The notes: a model not told the origin generated them from the sequence alone. DNA of 64,000 nucleotides from Cryptomeria japonica (GCF_030272615.1 NC_081412.1:39670791-39734790); one strand, 5' to 3'; shown: positions 1 through 11,573, counted from the first letter of the stretch. Made by a program: numbers and translations.

Positions 1-731
1 GCCGGTTTACAAATTTTTTTATCTTATTAAATAAATTGCATTCCAAAATAGTGTACTGGTAAACAAGAATTAATGTAGTAAATAAGAACAATGACCACAA
101 CATAGAAAGCACACCATAACACAATATTTTTAACGAGGAAACCTGGTTTGGGAAAAACCTCAGTGGGATTTGTGACCCACAATATTCATTCACTGGCCAA
201 TAAATGAATATTACTTACAATAGGGGCTTGCACATGCAGGAATTCCAATTGCCTAAATCTCATTGCTTAATTACAAAAAGGAAGTCTCACTAACTTACAA
301 AAATGGATTATGCAAATCCAATATCATGTACTGCTTCGGTTCAACATCTGTTATGCCAAGTTCAGTACCAGTTTAAGCTCACAAAATAACCATAAACCTT
401 ACTTCAAAATCTGCCTTAATATTCGCATATTAATTCTGCAATAATTTGACCATGTCTGCATATCCTAAATGATTTACAAGATCTCATACTTATATATGAG
501 TCCTATTACAATTTTATTTGTCGGCTTACAAAAAGATATTACAGTTAAATACAAAATGTAATAAACAAAATCCTGTCGGCTAGGGTGCTGGTAATCATCT
601 TTGCCGCTGCCGGTAAACTATTTGCCGGTGTAGAGTCTGCCGGTGCCGATGCCATAAGATTGCAAGGTTTCCATCAATGAAAATACCTTCAATCACCTAC
701 AATTTCTCATTGGAGTGTGAATTTTCCAACA
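1..731 (-). repeat. Element A 3' LTR (truncated by the window edge)
   Basis: Matches 5,945-6,434 plus 11,579-11,805 over its whole length, with scattered substitutions. It ends at CCAACA immediately before the polypurine tract. A TATA-like motif on the minus strand lies at 490-500. In the 5' LTR copy, B is inserted next to the same motif. Confidence 0.88.
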
Positions 732-757
732 ATCTCCCCCTTTGGCATTGATGGCAA
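732..757 (-). other. Element A polypurine tract
   Basis: Read on the minus strand this is AATGCCAAAGGGGGAGAT directly upstream of the LTR start TGTTGG. It is the normal position for the plus-strand DNA primer. The same PPT-LTR junction occurs in elements E and G. Confidence 0.8.
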
Positions 758-941
758 CACTTATGAGAAAAAGTCAAAAATGTATCCAAAATGTGTTGTC
801 CAAAAATCTTACCAAAACTGTATGCTCCCCCTAAGCAGATGCTCTCTTCTGTTATCATTTTTCTCATCTCCACTACCCCCCCTTTGACATCAATGACAAA
901 GGTTGTAAAAAATGTCAACTGAGTGTAGTTCTCAGTTGGAT

Positions 942-3900
942 CCTTGTAACCGGTGGGTTACAATCTGATATAGATCTGCTAGTGCAAAATTTAGACTGTA
1001 AGTGAACCTTTCACTATCCTTCAATGCTTCTTCTATCCTTTAGATGGTACCGGTGAGTATGTGCATTTTCTCTTCCGGTGTCTTAAGTCCTAGAACAAGT
1101 GCCTCAGAAATCTCTTTTCTCAAAGAGATGAGGATGTCTAGTTTCAGACCTAATCTACATTTGAGTTCCTTAGCCTTAAACTTTAATCTCTCCTTATCTT
1201 TTTCAAGTTTTTCAAATTTCTCTTCAAAGCCTGCAATTTCCTGCTCTATTACCGATATGGGTTATGATGAACCTATGAGATTATCAACAATATCATTTAT
1301 TTCCTTTTGTGCTCTGCTGATCTCTTTATCTATGTCCTCTGTTAGATCTTGCATGAATCCTTGTACAACTTCTTAAAGTCCATTATTATTTTTCCTAGTG
1401 TCGGTAATAATTTATCAATGTGTTCCTTTCATCTCTTTATTAACTCTTCAAATAATTTTTCTTTCTCTTTATTCATTTTCTCAGTGAAAGTCTCCTCATT
1501 AATTTGATCAACTGTTAGAAGATTGCCAATTATGTACTTAGACAATGTGTCTAATTGGCTCAAAGAATCTTTATTTTCCACATTGCACTTGGGTGCTATC
1601 AATTTCAATAAAGGAATTGTGTCATCAATTGCCTTATATGCTTGTGCATTACACTCTGTGATTTTCTTGATGGAATCCAGTAATACCTCTGTTACATTTG
1701 TTGGTCTGAATTCTGTTAAGGAGGAACTAGAAGATTGTCCAACTACCTTAACAATCTGCAATCCGCCGGTGTGAGTAACCTCTTTGCTTGAGTTGTCCTC
1801 TGGTAGGTCAGTTTGAGTCTGCATCTCAACTAGCAAAGGTTTGGGTTTCTCAGCTGTTTCTGGTGGCACTATCTCTATCTCAACCTTTTTCTCTTCATGT
1901 TTCTCATAATGTACCTCTATCAGTTTCTCTATGCTTTCCATTGCCAATTTTTTTGATTATGTCTCAATATTATCTACTGGTTTCTCTGTATGTACCTCTG
2001 AACTATCTACTACTAGTATCTCAACATATTTTATTGTATTATTAGTAGCCGATTGCTCTAACTCAGTAGGTTTTTTAGCGTGTACATCGGTGGTATCTGT
2101 CTTTCCAGTATCCAGGGGATCAATTGATTGTTCAGTGTGTGTTTCAATCCCAATCTCAACATTTCCAACTATATCCTCAACATGTGTTTCAATAGTAATA
2201 TCCTCAGCCGGTGGCTTAGTTGCCACATCTTTCTTCTTAGTGGTTTCCTTATCAACCATAATGTTTACTTCTTGTGTATCAATATTCATAGTATATAACA
2301 CCTTTGAATCAGGATTGATGTCTTCATGTGTTGTCTCCATACTCTCAAAATTATCTATTACCGATGGTGTATCAACAGTTTCAACTGGTGGAGTATCAGA
2401 AAGAGGTGGGGGCAAGTTATCTGTTACTTTTATGCTCAGAGGACCACCTACCTTGCCTTTACCTTTATCCTTTTCCTTTTGATAAACTCTAAAAGTCTTT
2501 GATCTTTTAAGTTCATCTTACTTTTCCTTTTCCACAAAGAAAATATCCCATTTGTCTGTCGTTTCTTCAGTGATCTCCTTTACTCTGTCAACCATTGAAG
2601 CTACATGTCAATGACCGGTGGAAAATACAGTCCCGTTTGCCTCACTTATCAGTTCATCAATTTCTTCTGCTGATTTTACTGGCTGAACTGCAAGTATTTT
2701 TTCTACCTTAATCTTCTTATCCAGTTCCACAACTGCTAACCTTTTTGCATCTAATCTCTTGTACAAGTCACTTCGTAGACCATCTACAACTTCTATAAAA
2801 AATTTCTTGTAAATGTCTAGGTGTAGAATAACACTGTTTTCTATGCTTTCCTTTTCTTCATTTGTAAAAGTACTATACAACTTGCTAATATTTGACAAGT
2901 TTCCATCTTTAGTTATTTCATTCAAAATATTTTCAAGAGGAGGAATAACTTGTTTTTCCTTCTTCTTCCTAGGTGTCATTTTCTTTGTCGAAGGTCTTAC
3001 TGCCTGTTGTTTCCATCTTGTTCTCTTGAGTGTAGGAGCGAGTACCGGTGAAGGTTTCCTTTTTCTTTCTACTCTCTAAAACTCTGTCGGTATTTCACTA
3101 TCAGAGGAGGTACAAACCGGTGAAAGATGTGTTTCTGGTTGTAATCCTTCCAAGTCTCTCTCCTTAATACTAGTAATATTCAGTATGTTTTCCTTGATTA
3201 CTTTTGCCTATCTTGTTGCTTTTCTAATTGTTTGTTCTATTTTCTTTATTCGTTTCTGTGATTGAAATTTTCTTTCAATAGTTTCAGCACTACCAAATAT
3301 TTCCTCTGTTGGTTCTCTAGGGGCTTCAAGGAGGGATTTAGCATATATTTCTATTATGTTCTCATCTGCCTCATAACCCATTTCAGTTACCCAAATTATT
3401 CTTGGAACCACTGCCTCCATCCAGATTTCATCTTTCTTAATAACAAAGAATATCTGCTTTTGGTATTTGTCAACTATGGATTGAGATAGTCTTTCCCTAA
3501 TCTTCATTTTAGCCTTTAGTGCCTAAAAGTGTTCAATTATGTTCTTCTCCCTATCATCTCCCATGTTGTTAAAGAAATCCAAAAGTTGTTTTCCTACCAG
3601 TATGTCAAAACCAAATTCTTTTCGACCTATACCGGGTACTTTCTTAGTGATGTATAGCAATAGACATACAAGTAAGTTGCCAAATATGAATGTGCCTTTC
3701 TTATCACCCTTAATTTTCTTCAGATTGTCAATTAGTTCATCCTTCAGCCATTCACATATGTCAATTTTTGCATTGCTATTTACCATGTCATAGGCACTTT
3801 TGATACATAAACTAGAAATAGAGTTTAGTCTGTTGGCATGTGTAGTTTTGTATCCTAGAATCATGCTAATGAATCTTACATTAATATCCTTCACATCATT

Positions 3901-4412
3901 GACTCTCAAGGATCTGTTGTCATATGTTGCACTGGTTAGGGTCATCACAGTGTTGTTAGAGACCTTCTTTCCTTTTTCTGGTCTGCTACTAGTGGAAGGT
4001 AAGCCAGTCACTGCCCTAACTTCTTCTTTAGTAATCTTATGGATGGAATCTATCCAAAAGAACTCCCCATGAACTCTGCTCAATACAATCCTTATAACTT
4101 CCTTGGGAAAATCAGGAATGCTAAGTATCTCCACAAAACCTAGGGTTTCAATTATCTTGTGTTCCGGTGATCACAAATTACAGTCCTATACATGTTTATT
4201 ATCTCATTAGCACCAAATTCTTCAATATGACAATGTATGTAAACCCTAGGGTCTTCAACATAAGCAACTCCTTTGGGAATTTTAGAAAATGCTCCTAGGG
4301 TATCATCCTGCTTCACTACTTTAGGAATGATTTTAAATATAGGCCTAGGGCATTTAACCACTTCAATTATAGTAGGGTTTGCAATGAATTCAGGTGCAGA
4401 GGAGGAAGCTAT
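942..4412 (-). pseudogene. Element A ORF2: large unrecognised protein frame
   Basis: I do not recognise this protein as a pol. The frame runs from about 4,412 to 942, about 1,150 codons. One frameshift lies near 4,150; from 4,134 to the end a single frame holds, broken only by nonsense codons (for example near 3,520, 3,205, 2,605, 1,954 and 1,426). The N-terminal third has a globular block with RVHGEFFWID and ITKEEVRAVTGLP. It loosely resembles plant mobile-domain or 'plant transposon protein' families; that is an impression, not a match. The middle is Thr/Glu/Val-rich and low-complexity, and the C-terminus looks coiled-coil. The start codon seems changed from ATG to ATA at 4,412: element C has M-A-S-S-S where A has I-A-S-S-S. 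The homologous ORF in C argues that it once coded. Confidence 0.7.
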
Positions 4413-4754
4413 TGTATAAATACCTTAATCTATCTTTAGGTTTGAATGCTTGAATGATTTTCTTCAGTTCGTTGTGGATGCCTTCGCTCGGGTTTTTCGT
4501 GCTCTTAGGAAATTTGAATTCTCGATGAGTGAAAAAGAGTGAAAACACTTGCTTTATAATGTCATTTCCTTCAACTACCACAATAAATGCCTGTCGGTTA
4601 AGTGAAAAGTTAACTCATCTGCTGGTAAAGAAGCATTTCATCTTCTTACCATCAAACGAGGGTAAACTAGCATGTTTTCAATTTGTTGCCATACCCCCAA
4701 GGGATTTCTTTTCAGTTAGATGAAGAATCTCCTACCGGTGGAGTGATACTCTAT

Positions 4755-5824
4755 TCTACCGGTGAAGGAATAGCCTCATCAATATTCTAATCCGTCTTTC
4801 TAATCCATTGTTTTAAAAATTCTTGTTTTACCTCATCAACCTTTTCTTTACCTTTCAAACTAGGTCCTTTGTTATTTGCCGGTGATGCCTTACTTCTACA
4901 AAATTTTGCAATATGTCCAATCTTGCTACAAACATAACAAGTCACATTATTTTTCTAAATAGCTTTTCCATATCCTATGCCGGTATGTGTTTTGCATTAA
5001 TTAGATAAGTGTCCAAATCTTCCACAAACATAACATCTTACATTCATTCTGCAATTTTATGAATTGTGACCAATTTTGTTGCATTTAGAACATTGACCGG
5101 TGGGTGCATTAGTATTCTGATAGTTTCTAGATCTACACTGATTTGTTCTATGACCATACTTGTTACAGTTAAAGCATTTCCCATTAAATTTATAGGCATT
5201 AGGTTGTCTTACCAGTTTACTGTGATCATGATTGTTTGTAGTACCAGAGCTTTCACCAACTTCAAAGCCAAGACCATTAGTATCTCCATTAGGTTTCTGA
5301 TTTTTTAGTATATCATCTAGTTCTTCTAAACTTTTCTTGAATTTCTCCTTGTGTTGATTTGCAGTAGCCAACTCATTTTCCAAGAAATCTTTTTGTCTCA
5401 TGAGTTCCGTTTTATCATGTTCCAAGTGAATCATATCTATCTTCAGCATATCATTTTCATGACTGAGTCTTAGATTTTCATTTCCAGCGTCATTGATTCT
5501 CCTAGTCAAGTCATCTTCATTCTTCATTCTGTCTTCAATGTCTTTACAAAATCTCATAGTCATATCTTGCATCTCATTCCTCAAGGTCATGTTTTCTTGC
5601 TTCATCTTGCTTACAAGATCATTAAGAGTTTCTTTTTCATCATCATCACTCTGTATCTTCTCATGAAGTTATCTTTTTTTGTTCCTAGAAATAGTGAGAT
5701 TTTCTTGAAGTCCTTGAATGATTTCCTATGCAGCCTTCAGATCATCTTCAAGTTTGATATTCTTCAACTTTTCAGCATCATAATCTGCAAGAGTTGTTTC
5801 CAATTGCTTTCTCAAGTTTTCCAT
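4755..5824 (-). pseudogene. gag: Element A gag-like protein (coiled coil + four CCHC knuckles)
   Basis: Nucleocapsid-like ORF starting at ATG 5,824, about 70 bp downstream of the PBS. The first ~200 residues are charged heptad-like sequence (coiled coil). Then come four zinc knuckles in one frame: CFNCNKYGHRTNQC, a second ending after an in-frame stop (CSKCNKIGHNS then NC), CYVCGRFGHLSN with a stop before the last Cys, and CYVCSKIGHIAKFC. In-frame stops, including those near 5,054, 5,009 and 4,960, make it a pseudogene. Its role would be RNA packaging and particle assembly. Element C has a homologous gag. It carries no UBN2-like N-terminal domain of the kind seen in the copia gags of B and E. 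ORF2 follows it directly. Confidence 0.75.
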
Positions 5825-5875
5825 CTATACCGGTGTCAGAATCTTCCTCAAGCTGTTAGGATTTTGAAAAAAGAG

Positions 5876-5895
5876 GACCAGGTTCTGATACCAAT
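5876..5895 (-). other. Element A primer binding site
   Basis: On the minus strand the sequence just inside the 5' LTR reads ATTGGTATCAGAACCTGG. This is close to the complement of the initiator-Met tRNA 3' end (TGGTATCAGAGC). It fixes the orientation and the inner LTR edge at 5,896. Confidence 0.85.
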
Positions 5896-6434
5896 TGTTA
5901 GGAGTCCCAATGATACTAAGAGGGGGGGGGGTGAATCAGTATCTAACCGGTTTACAAATTTTCTTATCTTATTAAATAAATTGCATTCCAAAATAGTGTA
6001 CTGGTAAACAATAATTAATGCAATAAATAAGAACAATAACCACAACATAGAAAACACACCATAACACAATATTTTTAACGAGGAAATCTGATGTGGGAAA
6101 AACTTCGGTGGGATTTGTGACCCACAATATTCATTCATTGGCCAATAAATGAATATTACTTACAATAGGGGCCTGCACATGTAGGAAGGCCAACTGCCTA
6201 AAGCTCACTGCTTAATTACAAAAAGGAAGTCTCACTGACTTACAAAAATGGATTATGCAAATCCAATATCATGTACTGCTTCGGTTCAACATGTGCTATG
6301 CTAGGTTCAGTACCAGTTTAAGCTCACAAAATAACCATAAATCATACTCCGAAATCTGCCTTAATATTCACATATTAATTCTTCAATAATCTGACCATGT
6401 CCGCATATCCTAAATGATCTACAAGATCTCATAC
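5896..6434 (-). repeat. Element A 5' LTR, part 1 (U5 side)
   Basis: Starts TGTTAGGAGTCCC and carries the ten-G run at 5,922-5,931. It matches 1-490 of the 3' LTR. It stops at 6,434, where element B is inserted; the last five bases, CATAC, are the target-site duplication. The LTR resumes at 11,579. Confidence 0.88.
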
Positions 6435-6585
6435 TGTTGGTGTAAATAATTATTCATCATGGATATTATTACACTTACTTAAGTTTACTTAGGATAATGC
6501 ATTTCATAGTAGTTTGGATATGAGACACTTGGGTGTTTGTGTCACATTGGGATAGTGTGTGTAGGAGAAATTCCACCTCTTACCA
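6435..6585 (+). repeat. Partial plus-oriented LTR of element B
   Basis: Matches the first ~150 bp of the right LTR (from 11,080), starting TGTTGGTGTAAATAATTATT. It breaks after CCACCTCTTA at 6,582. Three bases later the inverted LTR begins with TGTTGGATTTTG. A short TGTTG microhomology is present at the switch point. Confidence 0.85.
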
Positions 6586-7586
6586 TGTTGGATTTTGCCA
6601 GGATCAAGAGGTCAATGAAATGTACAAGATAGAGACATAATATGGGACAAGAATAAACTGTATTCTCATCAATAGAAAATGATCAATAATTTGTTCAATA
6701 GTTGTTACATACAATGTAGATGAGCCTGCTTATATAGGCAAGGCTAGGGATATGTATGAGCACACAAATATGACATGTGGCTCAATAAGAAAATAGGGTA
6801 GGTAGGAGAAATAATATAATATTCCACATGAGGTGGATCACCCACCGAAGGTGGAATTATCACTCCACAATAAGTGGATATGATAGTGTAATAACAAGAT
6901 CAACACCATAAGAGGTGGAATTTCTCCTACACACACTATCCCAATGTGACACAAACACCCAAGTGTCTCATATCCAAACTACTATGAAATGCATTATCCT
7001 AAGTAAACTTAAGTAAGTGTAATAATATCCATGATGAATAATTATTTACACCAACACCCCCCCTTAAGTGCAACTTAGGGGAATGCACTTAAGTCTACAA
7101 TGCAACTAAGCAATGCAAGATGGGTCCTGGCTACGAGGCCATGTTAGGTACCCATGAACAAATGCAAATGCATGCAAACCAATGCAATGAAATCTCTCAC
7201 AAAGTGGGGAAAGAGAAAAAAACCCAATGGGAAAAAACCCTCCCCCAAAAAGAGAGATGAAAGCTATACAAGAGAACTCTCATAGAAGTATGTGAGGAAC
7301 AAAACCCCATGTGAGGAAAAAGTCCCCCCCCCATATGAGAGAAGAAGAGAAGTCAAACTGTGATCCTCCCTCAATGAAGAATCTGCACCAATGATAGAAG
7401 CTCGATGTATGAAGAAACTGCTCCACAAACGTCGAACAACATTCCTCCCCTTAGGAAGAAACAAAACCAAAGGTGTATCCATGAAGTCTCCCCAATCATG
7501 AAGGGAAGATGTATGAAAAAAGCTCATGATGAAAGGAATCTCTAAAAACTACTCAAGTGTCCCCATGTCGATGCTGAAAGATACCC
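6586..7586 (-). repeat. Element B left inverted arm (LTR + 3' internal end)
   Basis: Reverse complement of 10,553-11,573. It contains a full LTR at 6,586-7,056 (about 23 bp shorter than the right LTR around 6,795-6,800), a G/C-run polypurine tract at 7,057-7,075, and ~510 bp of 3' internal sequence. The TATA-like TATATAAG motif of this LTR lies at 6,729-6,736 on the minus strand. Homology to the other arm ends at GATACCC (7,580-7,586). Confidence 0.88.
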
Positions 7587-9563
7587 CTTCCAAAGGTGGT
7601 GAACTGCTCCATACTACTGAAAAAGGAACTCCAAGATCTAGTGGAGATGGATGTAGAACAATGTCCAAAGACTCATGTGTCTCCTCAAAGAATAAAGAGA
7701 CCTCCTCCAACTGCTGTACATAAGTATCCACAATCATGTCAACCTCGAAAGAATGATCATGTAGAGAATGAACAAGAGGGTCAGAGTGTGCCCTCGCAAC
7801 AATCGAAGAAGGATCATCTTCATCAAAGAGAAGATGAATGTCATCAATGATGTCTCCCAAATCTGCAATGTAGGATTCCACAAACAAACCTGCAATATCT
7901 GTCATGTAATCATCCCATGAATCTGAAGCTGGAAGACAATGTATATCCTGCTGCACTAAATCACATGAAGGCAAAACTGTCGCACTATCTGCATCATCAG
8001 GTGCAATAGGTGATGTGATATCAATATGAGGAGATGAAGTACAAGACTCAAGAACGGGTTCACATGTGAGAATCCCCATGTTCAAGTGTCCAAAGTTCTC
8101 CTCAAAATCTGAACCATCACAATAAGTGTGATCATCATGTGTAGAATCATCAAATGTGAAATCATCATCATCAACAAAATCTGAAAAGGAGTATAACCAA
8201 GATGCATGATCAACCACCCCAGTTGCAATGATAGCTCTAGTCTCCATGTCTCTAATAAAAACTGAGTCAGGTGTGAACTCCACAACTCTCTTAGTTGCGC
8301 CATGTGTGATTTGATAGATAGAAAGGAGATTGTTTGTCAAGTGGGGTACACACAACACATCATTGAAGGAGTTATCCCCAATGTCAATAGATCCTTTCCC
8401 AATCACATCCATGTATGTATGATTGCCCATCAAAATCTGTGGCATGGTGCAAGGCTCAAATGTAGAGAACATAGACTGTGAAGATGCCATATGATGAGAA
8501 GCCCCTGAATCTAGAAGCCATCTCTCTGAATCATGACTGATAGTAGCACATAGAGATTTTCCTTTTCTTGTTCCAAAAGAGTGAGTCTTTCCACTTGTAG
8601 AAGCCATGAATGCTTTCCCTTTTCCTTTTGAATGTGAGGAAGTGGAAGTTGATGAATCATCCTTCTTGTAGGCTTTAGGCAAATCAATGTTATGCTTTTT
8701 GATGATATGTGTGAGCTCATCAATCTTCTTAGTATGGCAACGATGTTCCTCATGACCAATCTTTTTACAATAAGCACAATAGGTCTCTCTCTCTTTGGTG
8801 AATTATCTCTCTTGGAAGAGGATGAATCTCCTTGTTGTGGAGAAGATGGTGCTTTTTCCTTAGGCTTTGATTGCCATTTCTTCTTGTTTGAGTTGTCCTT
8901 TCCTTGATTTCCTTTGTTCCCTTGATTTGCTACTAATGCTTGAGACTTAGAAGAAGCCTTAAAAATGCCCATGCTTATCAACTTAGTTTGTTCCATCATC
9001 AACATTTCATTGAAAGCATCAAATGTAGGCATTTTGTAGCTTGAACCCATTGTCATCCTATGAGTTTGGAAACTAGAAACAAATGCTGCATATTCTTGTG
9101 GAAGCTTCCCTATCAAGTTGAATATCAATTGAGTATCCTTTTTATCAATGCCACAATCTTTGAGTTGTGCCCTCAACTCATTTGCCTTAGTGACATAATC
9201 TTGTATAGTATCAAAGTTCTTGGGATCTAACATGGTGAGATCACTATCAATTTGATATCCCCTAATCTCATCAACTTGACCATACAAGTCTTGAAACTTT
9301 TGCCAAGCATCCTTGATTAGAGTACATTTCTCAATATGAAAAATGAGATCCTTTGATACATACTTTCTTAAGGTACCAATTGCCATGATATTTTTAGTGA
9401 GCCAATCTAAGTGACCAACTGGATCAGCCTTAGGATCAGCTGGAGCAACAATAGTTCCATCAATGTAATGAGTGAGTCCTTTTTCCATAAGTTTACTCCA
9501 TGCATCAATTTTCCAAGTAGCATAATTATGTGGAGTTAAGAGAGGAAACTTAGAAGAACCCAT
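7549..9563 (-). pseudogene. gag-pro: Element B gag-protease (Ty1/copia type), integrase/RT missing
   Basis: Gag starts at ATG 9,563 (MGSSKFPLL) and has the usual copia gag N-terminus (HNYATWKIDAW, then LRKYVSKD). A lysine/serine-rich segment follows, then a CCHC knuckle CAYCKKIGHEEHRC. The knuckle sits in another frame, so there is one frameshift near 8,800 in a GA-rich run. The aspartic protease follows with the intact WLLDSGASHHM motif near 8,515. After it the frame continues for ~230 residues of acidic, Asp/His/Ser-rich sequence instead of the GAG-pre-integrase and integrase domains. It ends inside the left inverted arm. Gag packages the RNA and the protease matures Gag-Pol; here the rest of pol is absent. 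Confidence 0.82.
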
Positions 9564-10552
9564 AGCAGCAAAAATGAAAGAACACAAGAGCAAAAAAGCA
9601 CAAGAGACACCCCCCAAATTCAATCAATCAAAGTACCCCCCCAAAAGTGATGATTTTGGCACTTTATACTTAGTGCGATTACAATGAGCCACTTGCAAAA
9701 CAAGACAAAGTGGACTTATGATGCAAATTTGACAACTTCTCAAATGAGATACAAGAGACTTCAATCAATAGTGCAATGAATCTAACTGAGATTCAAGCAA
9801 ATATACAAGTACCAAGAGAGCCAAAAAAGGCCAAGATCTGAAAGTACAATTTCTACTTACAATGACATCAATATGATAGCATCATGTGAAAGTAGACAAA
9901 AAAATACGCACTTTCAAAAAAAACGGCACCTAAAAAGGAGGTCGGATGACCCCAAACGAAGCCTCTGAAGTTGCAAAAACTGGGATTACTCAGGGACAGT
10001 CACCAAAAACTGAATTTTCTGAAAAATCCATGCATCAAAACCAAAAAATTCTTTCACCACTGCGGAGAGCACAAAATTCTAGCCCATTTCAAAAAAAATT
10101 GCACCCAAAAAGGAGCAAAAATGAGCAAGTTATGGCCATTTGAAGTTGAACTGCAAAATCAAAAATGCAAATGAGAGGGGGTCCAAAAATTTTCAAACCC
10201 TGCTGATGTGGTGCTGACGTCAGAAAGTCACATGATTAAATTTGACGGCTATATGACTGTCGCAAAACTTCGGCCCTATCTGCTGACTGTGCGTCCGTAC
10301 TGTACGAACATACTGCGTGGATTGCTGATTGTGTATTCCATACTGTACGGATAGACTGCGTGGCGTGCTAACTGTGTATTCTGTACTGTACGAAATTGCT
10401 GACTAAACAGGCTGATGTGGCAGTCCGTACTGATGATGTGGCATACGAAAAAATGACTCTGCGTACGGAAGTACCCGCGGGCCAGTGGCCGCCTCCCACG
10501 TGGCGGATGCGGGTTCGCCGGTTTGGTGGACCTGTGTCCGCGTGGCGGCCGC
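9564..10552 (-). other. Element B 5'-side non-coding region with 43-bp tandem repeats and a GC-rich block
   Basis: No ORF is supported here. At 10,280-10,404 a ~43-bp unit recurs about 2.4 times (ACTGTACG starts at 10,299, 10,342 and 10,385). At 10,465-10,556 is a markedly GC-rich block unlike the AT-rich surroundings. By position this should be the 5' leader of the minus-strand gag. No PBS or 5' LTR was found; the sequence passes directly into the right inverted arm. Confidence 0.55.
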
Positions 10553-11573
10553 GGGTATCTTTTAGCATCGACATGGGGACACTTGAGCAGTTTTCAGAGA
10601 TTCCTTTCATCATGAGTTTTCTTCATACATCTTCCCTTCATGATTGGGGAGACTTCATGGATACACCTTTGGTTTTGTTTCTTCCTAAGGGGAGGAATGT
10701 TGTTCGACGTTCGTGGAGCAGTTTCTTCATACATCGAGCTTCTATCATTGGTGCAGATTCTTCATTGAGGGAGGATCACAGTTTGACTTCTCTTCTTCTC
10801 TCATATGGGGGGGACTTTTTCCTCACATGGGGTTTTGTTCCTCACATACTTCTATGAGAGTTCTCTTGTAAAGTTTTCATCTCTCTTTTGGGGGAGGGTT
10901 TTTTCCCATTGGGTTTTTCTCTCTTTCCCCACTTTGTGAGAGATTTCATTGCATTGGTTTGCATGCATTTGCATTTGTGCATGGGTACCTAACATGGCCT
11001 CGTAGCCGGGACCCATCTTGCATTGCTTAGTTGCATTGTAGACTTAAGTGCATTCCCCTAAGTTGCACTTAAGGGGGGGTGTTGGTGTAAATAATTATTC
11101 ATCATGGATATTATTACACTTACTTAAGTTTACTTAGGATAATGCATTTCATAGTAGTTTGGATATGAGACACTTGGGTGTTTGTGCCACATTGGGATAG
11201 TGTGTGTAGGAGAAATTCCACCTCTTATGGTGTTGATCTTGTTATTACACTATCATATCCACTTATTGTGGAGTGATAATTCCACCTTCGGTGGGTGATC
11301 CACCTCATGTGGAATACTATATTATTTCTCCTACCTACCCACACCTATTTCCTACCTACCCTTGTTTCTTATTGAGCCACATGTCATATTTGTGTGCTCA
11401 TACATATCCCTAGCCTTGCCTATATAAGCAGGCTCATCTACATTGTATGTAACAACTATTGAACAACAATTATTGATCATTTTCTATTGATGAGAATACA
11501 GTTTATTCTTGTCCCATATTATGTCTCTATCTTGTACATTTCATTGACCTCTTGATCTTGGCAAAATCCAACA
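10553..11573 (+). repeat. Element B right inverted arm (3' internal end, PPT, LTR)
   Basis: Inverted copy of 6,586-7,586. The polypurine tract at about 11,061-11,079 (CACTTAAGGGGGGG) immediately precedes the LTR at 11,080-11,573. The LTR has a clear TATA box TATATAAG at 11,421-11,428. Read in this direction, the arm is a normal 3' end of a plus-strand retrotransposon. Confidence 0.88.

Larger units (their letters stand above)
6435..11573 (-). mobile_element. Element B: rearranged copia-type element with ~1-kb inverted arms
   Basis: Inserted in the 5' LTR of A, with CATAC at 6,430-6,434 and 11,574-11,578. The outer ends read TGTTGG and CCAACA as for one plus-strand LTR element. Inside, a plus-oriented partial LTR (6,435-6,582) abuts a complete minus-oriented LTR (6,586-7,056). 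Then come a 3' internal segment, a minus-strand protease-gag region, a 5'-side region, and an inverted copy of the 3' internal segment with a plus-oriented LTR (11,080-11,573). There is no integrase, RT or recognisable PBS. The structure suggests template switching or self-integration during reverse transcription. Confidence 0.8.

Noticed and set aside
1931-2482. 183-codon plus-strand ORF
   Set aside because: It is the antisense shadow of element A's ORF2 low-complexity region.
4390-4581. 63-codon ORF between gag and ORF2 of element A
   Set aside because: No convincing counterpart in element C's spacer and no domain; it merely overlaps the ORF2 start.
10396-10857. 153-codon plus-strand ORF in the right arm of B
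   Set aside because: Its second half mirrors the inverted arm's 3' internal DNA and its first half crosses the GC-rich block. It looks like a fusion made by the inversion, not a gene.
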